DNA of 34,602 nt from an uncultured Clostridia bacterium (lineage in GTDB: Bacteria; Bacillota; Clostridia; Christensenellales; UBA1242): positions 1 through 34,602 of the forward strand of contig CALVJT010000010.1 of the NCBI GenBank assembly GCA_944332315.1, in the 5' to 3' direction. A program made the position numbers and the translations under genes. Below the pieces are notes generated by a model. The model saw nothing but the letters and a program-made list of their open reading frames with translations. It was not told the DNA's origin and ran no database searches. Below, in pieces: positions 24,986-33,032 of the stretch (position 1 is its first letter; every line of letters begins with the position of its first letter).

Positions 24986-26842
24986 TTATTTATTTTCGGT
25001 ATTTTCGTCTTTCTTTTCTTGATAATCTTTTTCGTCTACAATAATTTCGTCATCTTTGTTTTCGTTGCTTGCGCTTGCTTGCTCGCCTTCGTTTGCGGTT
25101 GCGTTTGCTGTTTGGTAAAGTTTTGATACTACATCGCCACTTTCTTTGCTGAGTTCGTCGATTGCTTTGCGGACATCGTCTACATTATCCGATTTCATAC
25201 CCTCTTTTGCTTTTTCGAGCGCTTCGTTAAGTTTCTTTTTATCGTCCTCGCTAATTTTATCGCCGTTTTCACGAAGCAATTTTTCGATTGCAAGAATCAT
25301 ACCATCGCATTGGTTCTTTACATCTACAAGTTCCTTGCGCTTTTTATCCTGCTCGGCATATTCCTCGGCTTCCTTAACGGCTTTATTGATATCCTCCTCT
25401 TTGAGGTTGCTGGATGCGGTGATTGTGATATTTTGTTCTTTATTAGTGCCAAGGTCTTTAGCCGATACATGCACAATGCCGTTTGCATCGATATCAAATG
25501 TAACTTCTATTTGAGGCACACCGCGTGGAGCTGGTGGTATATCATTAAGGCTGAATCTGCCAAGCGTTTTATTATCTGCAGCAAATTCGCGCTCGCCTTG
25601 CAATACATGGATATCCACACCCGGTTGGTTATCAACTGCGGTTGAGAATATTTGCGATTTTTTGGTTGGTATGGTGGTATTTCTTTCGATAAGTTTTGTG
25701 AACACGCCACCCAATGTTTCGATGCCGAGTGATAGTGGTGTTACATCAAGTAGCAACACATCCTTAACTTCGCCACCCAATACACCGCCTTGTATTGCTG
25801 CGCCCATTGCCACGCACTCATCTGGGTTGATGCCTTTGAATGGGTCTTTGCCAATCAAGTTTTTAACCGCTTCAACTACGGCTGGCACACGGGTTGAACC
25901 GCCCACCAAAATTACTTTATCAACTTTATCGAGTGTTAAGCCTGCATCTTTGATGGCATCCTTTGTAAGTTCGATAGTTTCCTTGATATAATCGGAAATT
26001 AAGTCCTCGAATTTTGCTTTTGTAAGTTCGTATTCTAGGTGCTTTGGACCCGTTGCATCGGCTGTGATATAAGGCAGGCTGATAGATGTTTTGTTTGCGC
26101 CAGACAAATCGATTTTTGCTTTTTCGGATGCTTCCTTTAATCTTTGTAGCGCTGTTCTATCCTTTGAAAGGTCTATGCCGTTCTTTTCCTTAAAATCTTG
26201 AACCAATAGGTCGATAATTTTATTATCAAAGTCATCGCCACCGAGGCGGTTATTGCCCTTTGTAGCCAAAACTTCGAACACACCATCGCCTATTTCCATA
26301 ATTGATACATCAAATGTACCACCGCCTAGGTCGTAAACGCATATTTTTTGGTTTTTGTTTTCTGATTTATCAAGTCCGTACGCAAGCGCTGCTGCGGTTG
26401 GCTCGTTGATAATTCTCAAAACATTCAAGCCTGCAATTTTACCTGCATCTTTGGTTGCTTGCCTTTGCGAATCGGTAAAGTACGCTGGCACGGTGATAAC
26501 TGCTTCGGTCACTTTTTGCCCTAGGTACGCTTCGGCATCCTGTTTTAGTTTGCTAAGTATCATTGCGCTGATTTCTTGTGGGCTGTACGATTTATCATCG
26601 ATTTTTACCTTGTGGTCGGTGCCCATTTCGCGCTTGATTGATGCCACTGTGTGCTCGGGGTTTGCCACTGCTTGACGCTTTGCCATTTGCCCCACCAAAC
26701 GCTCGCCATCCTTTGTGAATGCCACTACCGATGGCGTTGTGCGCGCGCCTTCTGCGTTAGGTATTACGGTTGCTTCGCCCCCCTCCATAACTGCTACGCA
26801 TGAGTTTGTTGTTCCTAAGTCTATTCCTATAATTTTTGCCAT
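24986..26842 (-). CDS. dnaK: Chaperone DnaK (Hsp70)
   Basis: The Hsp70 ATPase and client-binding chaperone. The nucleotide-binding domain has [15 protein letters not shown] at the start, [20 protein letters not shown], the [12 protein letters not shown] phosphate loop and [12 protein letters not shown]. The linker [13 protein letters not shown] and the beta-sandwich ([30 protein letters not shown]) follow, then the helical lid and an acidic disordered tail. The length of 618 residues is usual for Gram-positive DnaK. It is the third gene of the operon, but nearly 490 bases separate it from grpE and repeat block 6 fills most of that gap. AGGGAG precedes the ATG. Confidence 0.98.
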   Translation of the reverse strand: MAKIIGIDLGTTNSCVAVMEGGEATVIPNAEGARTTPSVVAFTKDGERLVGQMAKRQAVANPEHTVASIKREMGTDHKVKIDDKSYSPQEISAMILSKLKQDAEAYLGQKVTEAVITVPAYFTDSQRQATKDAGKIAGLNVLRIINEPTAAALAYGLDKSENKNQKICVYDLGGGTFDVSIMEIGDGVFEVLATKGNNRLGGDDFDNKIIDLLVQDFKEKNGIDLSKDRTALQRLKEASEKAKIDLSGANKTSISLPYITADATGPKHLEYELTKAKFEDLISDYIKETIELTKDAIKDAGLTLDKVDKVILVGGSTRVPAVVEAVKNLIGKDPFKGINPDECVAMGAAIQGGVLGGEVKDVLLLDVTPLSLGIETLGGVFTKLIERNTTIPTKKSQIFSTAVDNQPGVDIHVLQGEREFAADNKTLGRFSLNDIPPAPRGVPQIEVTFDIDANGIVHVSAKDLGTNKEQNITITASSNLKEEDINKAVKEAEEYAEQDKKRKELVDVKNQCDGMILAIEKLLRENGDKISEDDKKKLNEALEKAKEGMKSDNVDDVRKAIDELSKESGDVVSKLYQTANATANEGEQASASNENKDDEIIVDEKDYQEKKDENTENK

Positions 26843-26979
26843 AATTTTTTATCTCCCTTTTATTTTATTTTTATTATTTTTTATTTATATTTAATTTTTA
26901 ATATTTTATCTTTTGCTTTCGCAAAAGTAAAAAATTAATAAACAAATATCAAATTAAATTTATTAACTATCTTTTTGTG

Positions 26980-27307
26980 TAGGGGCACTACCCGTTCCCC
27001 TACAACCCCTTAGGGTGCGATAGCGCACTCCCGTGGTCGGGTTAGTACTAAGCGACAGTTTTGTACACTTTATTTTTTTTGTGCAAAGCCAATCTAATCG
27101 CTTTCTACCTGTGCGATGGCGCACTCCCGTGGTCGGGTTAGTACTAAGCGTTAGTTTTAGTGCCAAACAATTTACTTTTTGCTTTTGCAAAAAAGTAAAA
27201 TTATTTTTGTGTTTTGTACAAAACTGGGCAAGTTAACATATAAGACCACAGGTGCAGGATGCTATCCTGCTCCTAGGGTTATAGGGGATGGAAAATCCCC
27301 TAAAAAA
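26980..27307. repeat. Interspersed fold-back repeat block 6, inside the heat-shock operon
   Basis: It lies between grpE and dnaK in the direction of transcription. The left part has TAGGGGCACTACCCGTTCCCCTA and two tandem modules of the hairpin TGCGAT-(A/G)GCGCA followed by CTCCCGTGGTCGGG. The right part carries, inverted, the tail ACCTGTGGTC, the hairpin GCAGGAT-(3)-ATCCTGC (27254-27270) and TAGGGGA...TCCCCTA. The two halves are partly complementary, so the whole block can fold into a long hairpin. Confidence 0.78.
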
Positions 27308-27329
27308 GCCCACGGGTAGTTCCCTTACA

Positions 27330-28652
27330 TTACTTAGCGATTTTTACAATGCTGTGTCTTATCACCTTGCCATCCATAGTGTAGCCGGTTTCGATTTCCT
27401 CAATTATGGTGCCACTAGGCTGTGTGCTTTCCTCTGCCACAACGACATCGTGAAAGTTAGGGTCGTAGTGCGCGCCGAGGCACATAATAGGCTCGATATG
27501 GAAATCGGCAAAAGTCTTTTCAAAAATCTTGCGAATGAGTTTTATCCCCTCTAAGCTCTGCTCATCTTTGATATATTCCATAGCGCGGTCCACCGCATCA
27601 AGCGCGGGCAGAAAGTCGAGAACCGCCTCCCTCACTCCCTCGCTTTTGGCTTGCTTAACCGCCTCGGTGTTGCGCCTGCGATAGTTATCAAAATCGGCTT
27701 GAATTTGCCTTGCTAGCGCCAAGTACTCGTTTGCCAAATTCCTTTCGCTCTCGCACGCGTTTTGCTCGGGTTGCTCGCCGTGGTCGCATCCGCAATCGCA
27801 CTGATGTTCGCCCTCACCGTGATGCTCGCACTGGTGTTGCCCATCGTGATGTTCGCATCCGCAACCGCATTGGTGCTGATTATTGTGATGGTGGTGGTGA
27901 TGGTGATGCCCATTGTGCGCTTGATTGTGCTGGCTTGCATCACCTACATTCGAACTGTTATTTATTGTTTGATTTTGAGTTTTTTTTTCATTATCGTCAT
28001 TGCCATCATCACTGCCACCCGCAAATGCTGTTTGGCTAGATTCTTGACAATGCTCGCAGTTGCATTGACCGCCATCTGTTGTTTGAACATTATCTTGACA
28101 GCCGCAGTCGCAACCATCTTTGCAAAGCTCTACTCCACTGGCGCATCCGCAGTCGCATCCATCTTTGCAAGCATCGATTTTACTTGCGGGGTCTGCGCAT
28201 CCACAATCGCAACCATCTTTGCAAAGCTCTACTCCACTAGCGCATCCGCAGTCACAGCCATCCTTGCAAGCATCGATTTTACTTGCGGGGTCGGCACAAC
28301 CGCAGTCGCATCCGTCTTTGCAAAGTTCTACTCCACTGGCGCATCCGCAGTCACAGCCATCCTTGCAAGCATCGATTTTACTTGCGGGGTCGGCGCATCC
28401 ACAATCGCAACCATCTTTGCAAAGTTCCACTCCACTGGCGCATCCGCAGTCACAGCCATCCTTGCAAGCATCTATTTTGCTTGCGGGGTCTGCGCATCCG
28501 CAGTCGCAACCATCTTTGCAAAGCTCTACTCCACTAGCGCATCCGCAGTCACAGCCATCTTTGCAGAGTTGCAATTTATCTAAAAGTGTTTTTGCAATTA
28601 CCATATTAATAATAAGTTGCCCGTTTACAAATTGCCCTTTTAGTTTAATCAT
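27330..28652 (-). CDS. grpE: GrpE with a Cys/His-rich metallothionein-like N-terminal extension
   Basis: Nucleotide exchange factor of DnaK. The GrpE core is residues about 306-440 (LARQIQADFDNYRRR, FLPALDAVDRAMEY, GAHYDPNFHDVV, EEIETGYTMDGKVIRHSIV). Ahead of it is an extension of about 300 residues. After a 29-residue start it has ten copies of CKDGCDCGC at residues 30-185, arranged as four 33-residue tandem repeats plus a final half. A Cys/Asn/Gln linker follows, then a His-rich part (242-291) with a run of eight His and further CGCGC and CDCGC motifs. About 51 Cys lie in the extension. Such spacing strongly suggests metal binding. Typical GrpE has about 180-200 residues and no Cys cluster. 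The ATG is certain: it overlaps the hrcA stop by eight bases, and AAAGGAG lies inside hrcA. Confidence 0.95.
   Translation of the reverse strand: MIKLKGQFVNGQLIINMVIAKTLLDKLQLCKDGCDCGCASGVELCKDGCDCGCADPASKIDACKDGCDCGCASGVELCKDGCDCGCADPASKIDACKDGCDCGCASGVELCKDGCDCGCADPASKIDACKDGCDCGCASGVELCKDGCDCGCADPASKIDACKDGCDCGCASGVELCKDGCDCGCQDNVQTTDGGQCNCEHCQESSQTAFAGGSDDGNDDNEKKTQNQTINNSSNVGDASQHNQAHNGHHHHHHHHNNQHQCGCGCEHHDGQHQCEHHGEGEHQCDCGCDHGEQPEQNACESERNLANEYLALARQIQADFDNYRRRNTEAVKQAKSEGVREAVLDFLPALDAVDRAMEYIKDEQSLEGIKLIRKIFEKTFADFHIEPIMCLGAHYDPNFHDVVVAEESTQPSGTIIEEIETGYTMDGKVIRHSIVKIAK
28098..28565 (-). repeat. 99-base tandem repeat encoding the Cys-rich motifs of GrpE
   Basis: Four full 99-base units and a partial fifth, encoding CKDGCDCGCASGVEL plus CKDGCDCGCADPASKIDA. 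Units differ by scattered mostly synonymous changes, so copy number may change by recombination while the protein motif is kept. Confidence 0.95.
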
Positions 28653-29718
28653 ATATATCTCCTTTTTTATCGTCCGCGTTTGCTAATAAATCTGTTTTGT
28701 TGAATTCGTCCACTATAAACTTTAGTGCGCCCGAAATTTTTGCGTAGTCCATTCGTTTTGGCCCGATTATGCCCACCGAGGCTATGTTTTCGCCATTAAT
28801 TTTGCAGTGCGCTTTGGCAATGGTACAATCGCTCAGACGCTCATCGGGGAGTTCCTCGCCAATTGTAAACTCAATGTCATCCTCGCTATCGTCATCGATA
28901 AGCGCTTTTAATTCGTCTTTATCCTCTAGCAATTTCAAGATATCCTTTGCCTGCTCCACATTTTGGTATTCAGGATTTTTTAGTAGTTTTGTAGCGCCCT
29001 TGCTGTACACGCCGTTTTGCGCGTACCTTTTTGTGATGTTTACCAGCGATTGTAGCACATACTCAAAAAAACTTGCGTATTCGTTGAGTTCTGCCAAAAT
29101 TTCTTGGTGCTTAGTTTCGATGCTATCCACCATTTGCCCAATGCTCATACCCACAAACTTGCTCGATAGCACGCGCCCTGCATCTATGCAAGATTGCTCG
29201 TCCACGCTTTGCTCCAGTTCAAGGGTGTTGTTCAGTAGGCCCCGTGGGGTTTGTATCAGCATTAGCGCTTGATTTGTCATAAGCGGTATAATTTTTATGC
29301 TCAGAATTTCGAGTTTATCTATTCCGCCCAATGAAACCACGGTTGGATAATCGGTGACTTCGCTTATTTTTTCGGCTACTACCTTTATAAGTTCGCTCAA
29401 ATTTATAGTGCGTTGCTCAAACACGCTTTTAATTTTCATAAGCCCTTGCAGGTCCGCCCGACAGTTATCCTTTATTGTGTTTACAAAAAAGCGATACCCT
29501 TTTGTGGTAGGCACGCGCCCGCCCGAGGTGTGCAACTGCTTCAAGTACCCCATTTGCTCCAACGCGTTGAGTTCGTTGCGCAGGGTGGCACTCGAAAGCG
29601 CGGTTTCGCTTTTTTGCACCATTGCTCCGCTGGTTATAGGACTCGCGTTTTCTATGTAGTCCTCCACCGCTTGATAAAGTATTTGCTTTTTTCTATCGCT
29701 CAACTCTATATCACTCAC
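28645..29718 (-). CDS. hrcA: Heat-inducible transcription repressor HrcA
   Basis: A 357-residue repressor that binds CIRCE and holds off dnaK and groE operons until heat shock titrates GroEL. The N-terminal winged helix runs LSDRKKQILYQAVEDYIENASPITSGAMV, then SSATLRNELNALEQMGYLKQLHTSGGRVPTTKGYRFFV, followed by the GAF-like middle and C-terminal domains (PDERLSDCTIAKAHCKING, VGIIGPKRMDYAKISGALKFI). The start is a GTG at 29718 behind AAAGGGGG. It is the first gene of the operon, with a CIRCE element and a consensus promoter directly upstream. Confidence 0.97.
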   Translation of the reverse strand: MSDIELSDRKKQILYQAVEDYIENASPITSGAMVQKSETALSSATLRNELNALEQMGYLKQLHTSGGRVPTTKGYRFFVNTIKDNCRADLQGLMKIKSVFEQRTINLSELIKVVAEKISEVTDYPTVVSLGGIDKLEILSIKIIPLMTNQALMLIQTPRGLLNNTLELEQSVDEQSCIDAGRVLSSKFVGMSIGQMVDSIETKHQEILAELNEYASFFEYVLQSLVNITKRYAQNGVYSKGATKLLKNPEYQNVEQAKDILKLLEDKDELKALIDDDSEDDIEFTIGEELPDERLSDCTIAKAHCKINGENIASVGIIGPKRMDYAKISGALKFIVDEFNKTDLLANADDKKGDIYD

Positions 29719-29765
29719 ACCGTTCGCCCCCTTTTAGCTTTATTAGCAATCGTTTTCTAACATTG

Positions 29766-29792
29766 TTAGCACTCTTATCCTTAAAGTGCTAA
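29766..29792 (-). promoter_or_regulatory. CIRCE operator of the heat-shock operon
   Basis: TTAGCACTC, nine bases, AAGTGCTAA: the classical inverted repeat with one mismatch in the second arm (A for G at its first position). It overlaps the expected transcription start, the usual position for HrcA repression. Confidence 0.95.
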
Positions 29793-29796
29793 CCGT

Positions 29797-29825
29797 ATTA
29801 TACACCTATTATATGCCTTTGTCAA
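29797..29825 (-). promoter_or_regulatory. Consensus sigma-A promoter of hrcA-grpE-dnaK-dnaJ
   Basis: On the minus strand TTGACA, a 17-base spacer and TATAAT, both perfect. Transcription would start inside CIRCE. Confidence 0.92.
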
Positions 29826-29893
29826 CAAAAAATTACGCCTTTTTTAATTTTTTTTTAATTTTTTTTGTTTTTTGTTTTTTGTTTTTTGTTTTT

Positions 29894-30178
29894 TAGGGGA
29901 ACTCCCCGTTCCCCTATAACCCTATGGGAAGGGCTCTCGCCCTTAACCCGTGGTCTTATAGTGCCTCAAAGCCTAGTTTTGTACTAAAAACAATAAAAAT
30001 ATTTCTTTTTCTTGCGAAAAAGTAATTTTTGTTTTAGTGCTATGCTATGTACCATAAAAATGCATTAGTCGGAATGCGTCAAACTCAAAGCACGCTTACA
30101 ACATAAACGCAATTAGAACATGTGCTTCCGCTCAGCACCCAAACATAGACCACGCCATGGTGGGGCATCCCACCAAAA
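29894..30178. repeat. Interspersed fold-back repeat block 7
   Basis: It is preceded by a TTTTTTG tandem run (about 29866-29893). It contains TAGGGGAACTCCCCGTTCCCCTA, the hairpin AAGGGC-TCTC-GCCCTT with tail ACCCGTGGTC, then CCTAGTTTTGTACTAAAAAC and the fold-back CTTTTT-CTTGCG-AAAAAG. In inverted orientation it has GACCACGCCATGG plus GTGGG-GCAT-CCCAC near 30150-30175. It lies upstream of the heat-shock promoter and downstream of the 508-residue gene. Confidence 0.75.
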
Positions 30179-30181
30179 CGC

Positions 30182-30272
30182 ACTTATGTGACAAAAAATG
30201 TAAATTTCGACAAAATTTATGTGACAAAAAGTGTAAATTTTATTGATTTTTTACATTTTTTGTCACATAAGT
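30182..30272. repeat. Perfect 23-base inverted repeat with a third internal copy
   Basis: Positions 30182-30204 (ACTTATGTGACAAAAAATG plus TAAA) are the exact reverse complement of 30250-30272. A near copy in direct orientation (TTTATGTGACAAAAAGTG) starts at 30217. It lies between repeat block 7 and the terminator of the 508-residue gene. Confidence 0.9.
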
Positions 30273-30292
30273 AATATATTTGATATAAAAAA

Positions 30293-30322
30293 CGGGAATT
30301 TCCTTACACAAGGAAAGTCCCG
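30293..30322 (-). terminator. Terminator of the 508-residue gene
   Basis: On the minus strand CGGGACTTTCCTT-GTGT-AAGGAAATTCCCG, with one internal mismatch, is followed by TTTTTTAT. Confidence 0.92.
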
Positions 30323-30340
30323 CTAGATAGTATATTTATA

Positions 30341-31867
30341 TTAATTTTTTGTGATTGTATTATCGTTTTGCTTTATTTTATTGTTGTTGCCTATCACGAT
30401 ATTAAAGTTGCCAACTACATCGCTTATGTTTAGGTTGCCTATGTAGACGCTAATTGCATCTACCTCTTTTTCGGCTTGCTTTTTAATTTGCGCAGTTGTT
30501 GATGGAACTCCTTGTGGGCCGTGTGGTGCAGGTTGCGTTGATGTTCCTTGTGTCCCTTGCGGTGTAGTTTGTGATGGAAGTCTTTGTGGACCTATCGGTG
30601 CTCGCTGATAATCTCCATAATAATCTCTTTGCCTAGGTTGTCCACCAGTTGTAGTTGGTATACTATTGCGCCTTCTATCAACATCTGTTGGTGTACTTTC
30701 CCTTTCAGGTTCAGCATCAATGTAGGAATCAACAGCGTGGTCGTATCCCCACCCCTCAGAATCTACATAGTAGCTGGTGCTATCCTCATCGCTATCTAAT
30801 TCGTAATTCTCAATTTGTTCATTTCTAAAAAAGTCGTATAACTTTTTTTGTTTAGATGACTTATTTTTTTTGTTCTCATCATCTGTGTGTTGCGTATCAG
30901 CTATTGTATCAGGGTGCGTTGTTTTTCCTATTTCATCTACAAACTCTTTGTACTTACCCTCTGCCTTAAAGGCATTTTTGGTGATGATTTTTAAGTTGTA
31001 TCTTATGCCAAATAAAATGTTTTCGTAGTCTAAATCGGATAATTCATAGATATCTGCAACTTTATTATAAAATTGCAATGCTTCTGCTAAATCGTTTGCA
31101 CCCCAATCAGCAAATTTATCGACGCTATCAAAGTGATACCCCAATGCCTCGGCTAGTTTTTTGCTTTCTCGTTGCTCTATAAAATCTTTTAGCATTTTGT
31201 CAAATCTTTGGGCATTTTCCTTTTGTAACTGTAGGTACTGTTGCAACTTATTTTCGCACTTAGCAAGGTAGGCAAAGGCATCGGCGGTGGATATCAAATC
31301 AACATCCACGCTAGGTATCAAGCCCGTTTGCTTTGCCATATCCACTATGCCTACGGTGTTTGCGGATATTAGATAGTTTTGGCCATCAAAGCCTATTACG
31401 CCGAGGTTATAATCGCCTACCTTATTTTTGCCTCTAACAAGGCTTACATTTATTTGGACTTGCTCGTTTTCGTTAATGCGCATACGCTTTGCCACCTTAA
31501 ATAGCGTATCCATATCAAAAACATTCAGCACAAGGTCGTTTTCGCGCACAACTGCGGGTTCAAAACTTGGCAAAACTTTTGGCAGAGCCTGCTTTTGCAC
31601 ATACACTCCTTTTGGCGCTTGCGGAACGGATGGTTGCTTCATTTGTCTTGGTGCGGACAAACTATACACCCACTTTGCGCCTTTTGGGGCTTTTGGCAAG
31701 CACTGAATTGCCTCCACTATTGCCTCAAGTTCGGGCGATGCCACGCCCCCGTTTCGGCGCAGTTGCGTCCATTTAGGTAATAATGCTACTTGCTTGTAGT
31801 ATTTTTTTAATGCATCTTTCTGTTCATCCGTTAAAGATGCACTTAGTGTTACGCTATCTTTTTTCAT
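30341..31867 (-). CDS. Multi-region protein of unknown function, 508 residues
   Basis: No family is recognised, and it has no signal peptide or membrane segment. The N-terminal part (1-100) is basic and Pro/Gln-rich after residue 70. A globular middle (about 105-330) begins with NDLVLNVFDMDTLFKVAKRMRI and includes a helical region CENKLQQYLQLQKENAQRFDKMLKDF. A disordered linker (about 335-465) is first acidic and Lys-rich, then Tyr/Asp/Ser-rich, then built of PQG/TPQGTQGTSTQP-like repeats. The last 45 residues (VYIGNLNISDVVGNFNIVIG, then NNNKIKQN) look like two or three short beta turns. It has a near-consensus promoter, its own ribosome binding site (AAGGAG) and a strong terminator, so it is a single-gene unit. 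Confidence 0.82.
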   Translation of the reverse strand: MKKDSVTLSASLTDEQKDALKKYYKQVALLPKWTQLRRNGGVASPELEAIVEAIQCLPKAPKGAKWVYSLSAPRQMKQPSVPQAPKGVYVQKQALPKVLPSFEPAVVRENDLVLNVFDMDTLFKVAKRMRINENEQVQINVSLVRGKNKVGDYNLGVIGFDGQNYLISANTVGIVDMAKQTGLIPSVDVDLISTADAFAYLAKCENKLQQYLQLQKENAQRFDKMLKDFIEQRESKKLAEALGYHFDSVDKFADWGANDLAEALQFYNKVADIYELSDLDYENILFGIRYNLKIITKNAFKAEGKYKEFVDEIGKTTHPDTIADTQHTDDENKKNKSSKQKKLYDFFRNEQIENYELDSDEDSTSYYVDSEGWGYDHAVDSYIDAEPERESTPTDVDRRRNSIPTTTGGQPRQRDYYGDYQRAPIGPQRLPSQTTPQGTQGTSTQPAPHGPQGVPSTTAQIKKQAEKEVDAISVYIGNLNISDVVGNFNIVIGNNNKIKQNDNTITKN

Positions 31868-31888
31868 AAAGCTATTCTCCTTAGCGGT

Positions 31889-31917
31889 ATTGTATCACAA
31901 CAAATTTAACTTGTCAA
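31889..31917 (-). promoter_or_regulatory. Promoter of the 508-residue gene
   Basis: On the minus strand TTGACA, a 17-base spacer and TACAAT, about 20 bases upstream of the start codon. Confidence 0.85.
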
Positions 31918-32321
31918 TATGTGCCATTCAATTTTAGTATGCTCGTGCCATTTAATAATGAGTTTAGTGCAAAACTGCTTTTTTATTTATTTTATTTGGC
32001 ATATTTGCATTTTTGTTGTTATTGTTTGGCATTGTTTTTTATTTATGTTTTGTAAAAATTGTGTTGACTTTTAGCATTTAACATTATTGTGATACTTAAA
32101 AAGCATACAAATAAAAGTTAAAGAATTTATTACAAAGTGTTGCTTTTAAGTTGACAATTTTTATTAAAAAATAAATGATATTGCCTTATTAATTTTATTT
32201 TACAAAAACAAACCTCTACATTTTGTTAGCTATTAAAAAAAATTAGCAATAAATTCAATTTTTTATATAAAATTGTATTTATGCTAAAGATTAAATATAT
32301 TAATATAATAATGATAAGTTT
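31918..32321. other. AT-rich intergenic region
   Basis: About 400 bases with long A/T runs between the small acidic gene and the promoter of the 508-residue gene. No gene or structured element can be supported. Confidence 0.5.
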
Positions 32322-32588
32322 TTATTTTTCAGATTCATCCATAGTATTTTCGTTAGTTTTTACTATACTTATGTAGTAATCGCCTTTAACCTCAATTTGC
32401 TCCTCGGTATCATCTACAAATATATCATTTTCGGTTGGCTGTACCTCGATATCCTCGTTATTTTGCTGGGGATAACTAGCATTATCTTTTATACTTACAA
32501 CGACATCATCGTTTTTATATTCGATAGTAGCATCATCTTTATTTTGATTTGTTTGATTTTTGTTCATACTTTCATCTCTATTTTCCAT
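32322..32588 (-). CDS. Small acidic protein of unknown function
   Basis: An 88-residue protein rich in Asp, Glu, Asn and Gln, beginning MENRDESMNKNQTNQ. It is probably disordered for the first 30 residues. Two or three possible short strands follow (IEYKNDDVVVSIKD, EEQIEVKGDYYISIVKTNE). The ATG at 32588 is preceded by AAAGGAG at a slightly long distance, and a promoter (TTGCAT, 17 bases, TAAAAT on the minus strand) lies at about 32622-32650. An upstream ATG at 32651 would overlap that promoter and is rejected. No family is recognised. Confidence 0.7.
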   Translation of the reverse strand: MENRDESMNKNQTNQNKDDATIEYKNDDVVVSIKDNASYPQQNNEDIEVQPTENDIFVDDTEEQIEVKGDYYISIVKTNENTMDESEK

Positions 32589-32684
32589 ATAATAAATATC
32601 TCCTTTATAGTGATGTTCTTGTATTTTACCACATATTAAAAAATAATGCAAACAGTGTTTAGTATTTATATTTATGTTTTATTG

Positions 32685-33012
32685 TAGGGGATTTTCTAGT
32701 TTTTCTAGGGGGTCCAGTTTTTCTAGGGGATTTTCCATCCCCTAGAACCCTAGTCCAAGGACTCTCGCCCTTGACCCGTGGTCTTATAGTGCCACAAAGC
32801 CTAGTTTTGTACTAGAAACAAAAATAATATTGCTTTTTGCTTGCGCAAAAAGTAATTTTTGTTTAGTACTTAAAACTACGCTATGCTTTTATGTTAGAAA
32901 AAGCAATATTATTTTTTTGTTTTAGTATAAAAAACTTAAGCTAGTGCCACTGTGACCACAGGTGCAGAGATGCTATCCTGCTACTGGGGTTTTAGGAGAT
33001 GGAAAATCCCCT
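32685..33012. repeat. Interspersed fold-back repeat block 8
   Basis: The clearest fold-back copy. The left half has TAGGGGA...TCCCCTA (32724-32744), the hairpin CAAGGAC-TCTC-GCCCTTG with one mismatch (32756-32773), ACCCGTGGTC and CCTAGTTTTGTACTAG. AATATTGCTTTTT and a fold-back follow. The right half carries the same series in inverted order, from AAAAAGCAATATT to GACCACAGGTGCAG and TCCCCTA. It lies immediately downstream of the 374-residue lipoprotein gene. Confidence 0.8.
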
Positions 33013-33032
33013 AAAAAACAAAAGTAGCAAGA

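Noticed and set aside
27762..28686. Long plus-strand frames opposite grpE (273 and 188 residues)
   Set aside because: They are antisense shadows created by the 99-base tandem repeat; grpE on the minus strand has the family core and operon context.
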